From positions 1-15,908 of the forward strand of contig SIAZ01000055.1 in the NCBI GenBank assembly GCA_009695405.1: DNA of 15,908 bases, written 5' to 3'. This DNA comes from Pedosphaera sp. (GTDB lineage: Bacteria > Verrucomicrobiota > Verrucomicrobiia > Limisphaerales > UBA9464). The notes beneath the pieces were generated by a model. That model worked only from the letters and a program-made list of their open reading frames with translations, was not told the DNA's origin and did no database searches. This document shows positions 15,537 to 15,908 of this stretch, in pieces. The position numbers and the translations under genes are program-made. Position 1 is the first letter of the stretch; each line of letters starts with the position of its first letter.

Positions 15537-15908
15537 GAAGTGAGATTAGCGGGTAAAGATGGATGGGTACGAGGTAACAAAATGAAAGTCAGAGAAACTC
15601 TTTGGACGAAATTTAACCCATGAACAGAATGATCCTCAGCTCAGTTTGAAACTTGATTCATCGCGTCGAAATTATAGTATTCATTTTATTGAGACTGACG
15701 GTTCGAGGCGAATATGCGCTGAGGGTGCTGACCCATTTGGGCCTGCGTTACAGTGCGGGTTAAGGTGGACCCCGATCGTTGGACCACTTTTGGTCGGAAT
15801 TAAGTTATGGTTTGGGGTCTGAAATGGTTCTTCAAGGGTCGTGCTTTTTGCCTGACCCGGACGCTCGCAGACGGGCCTCTTCGCGTCCAGCCCGGAGGGA
15901 GCCCCGCA
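15537..15908. other. Intergenic region and repeat-like right edge
   Basis: No convincing gene. A frame from ATG 15807 is open to the window edge but shows no family motifs. From about 15740 the sequence changes character: TGGACC repeats at 15766-15771 and 15780-15785, and GACCA/TGGTC with a CTTT loop forms a hairpin at 15782-15795. The last ~30 bases are GC-rich (CCCGGAGGGAGCCCCG). Repeated short motifs of this sort occur at ends of IS21-like elements, but no transposase is visible here, so this remains a guess. Confidence 0.35.
15671..15676 (-). promoter_or_regulatory. Possible -10 box for the epimerase/J-protein pair
   Basis: On the minus strand this reads TATAAT, the exact consensus, preceded by TAC. 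The region 16-18 bases further upstream has no good -35. If used, the leader would be about 130 bases long. Low confidence. Confidence 0.25.

Noticed and set aside
15807..15908. Frame from ATG 15807 open to the right edge
   Set aside because: Only 34 codons, no family motif, and located in a repeat-like, compositionally shifted stretch.

Overview
The window looks like a piece of a Verrucomicrobiota (PVC-group) genome, though taxonomy is inferred only from gene content. Pointers are an exosortase beside polysaccharide genes, a tandem pair of thymidylate-kinase-like genes, a secreted protein made of tryptophan/proline (W-P) repeats, moderate GC, and frequent TTG/GTG starts with weak or no Shine-Dalgarno sequence. 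The left edge holds the last codons of an IS256-type transposase, and the right edge (15740-15908) looks non-coding and repeat-like. The window may therefore be a contig that ends in repeats on both sides.

Layout. 1-140: tail of an IS256-like element. 31-933: exosortase whose N-terminal part appears to be replaced by that element. 1014-1736: polyprenyl-phosphate hexose-1-phosphate transferase with a perfect 13-bp hairpin near its 5' end. 1882-2991 (minus): kinase of the N-acetylhexosamine 1-kinase type. 3139-4377: lipoprotein with a predicted glycoside-hydrolase-like barrel. 4449-5909: O-antigen ligase/polymerase-like membrane protein. Together these form part of a surface-polysaccharide and exosortase locus.

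5910-6052 carries a set of TTTCAA/TTGAAA palindromes that look like operators in front of an altronate/galactarate dehydratase (6053-7588). Two thymidylate-kinase-like genes follow (7668-8351 and 8360-9130). The second has Arg in place of the Walker A Lys. A secreted W-P repeat protein lies convergently at 9157-10620 (minus).

10887-13246 is a two-gene polar amino-acid ABC importer. The substrate-binding domain and permease are fused in one polypeptide, and the ATPase gene overlaps its stop codon. 13519-13770 encodes a small charge-segregated protein. It meets, tail to tail with a 10-base overlap, a minus-strand pair: a J-domain chaperone (13761-14522) preceded by an aldose-epimerase-like gene (14632-15536) that is broken by a one-base frameshift at a run of five Gs.

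The strongest leads for new biology are the paired kinases with the Walker A substitution, the W-P repeat protein, the paired palindromes before the dehydratase, and the IS-truncated exosortase. No CRISPR array, rRNA, tRNA or recognisable defence system was seen.
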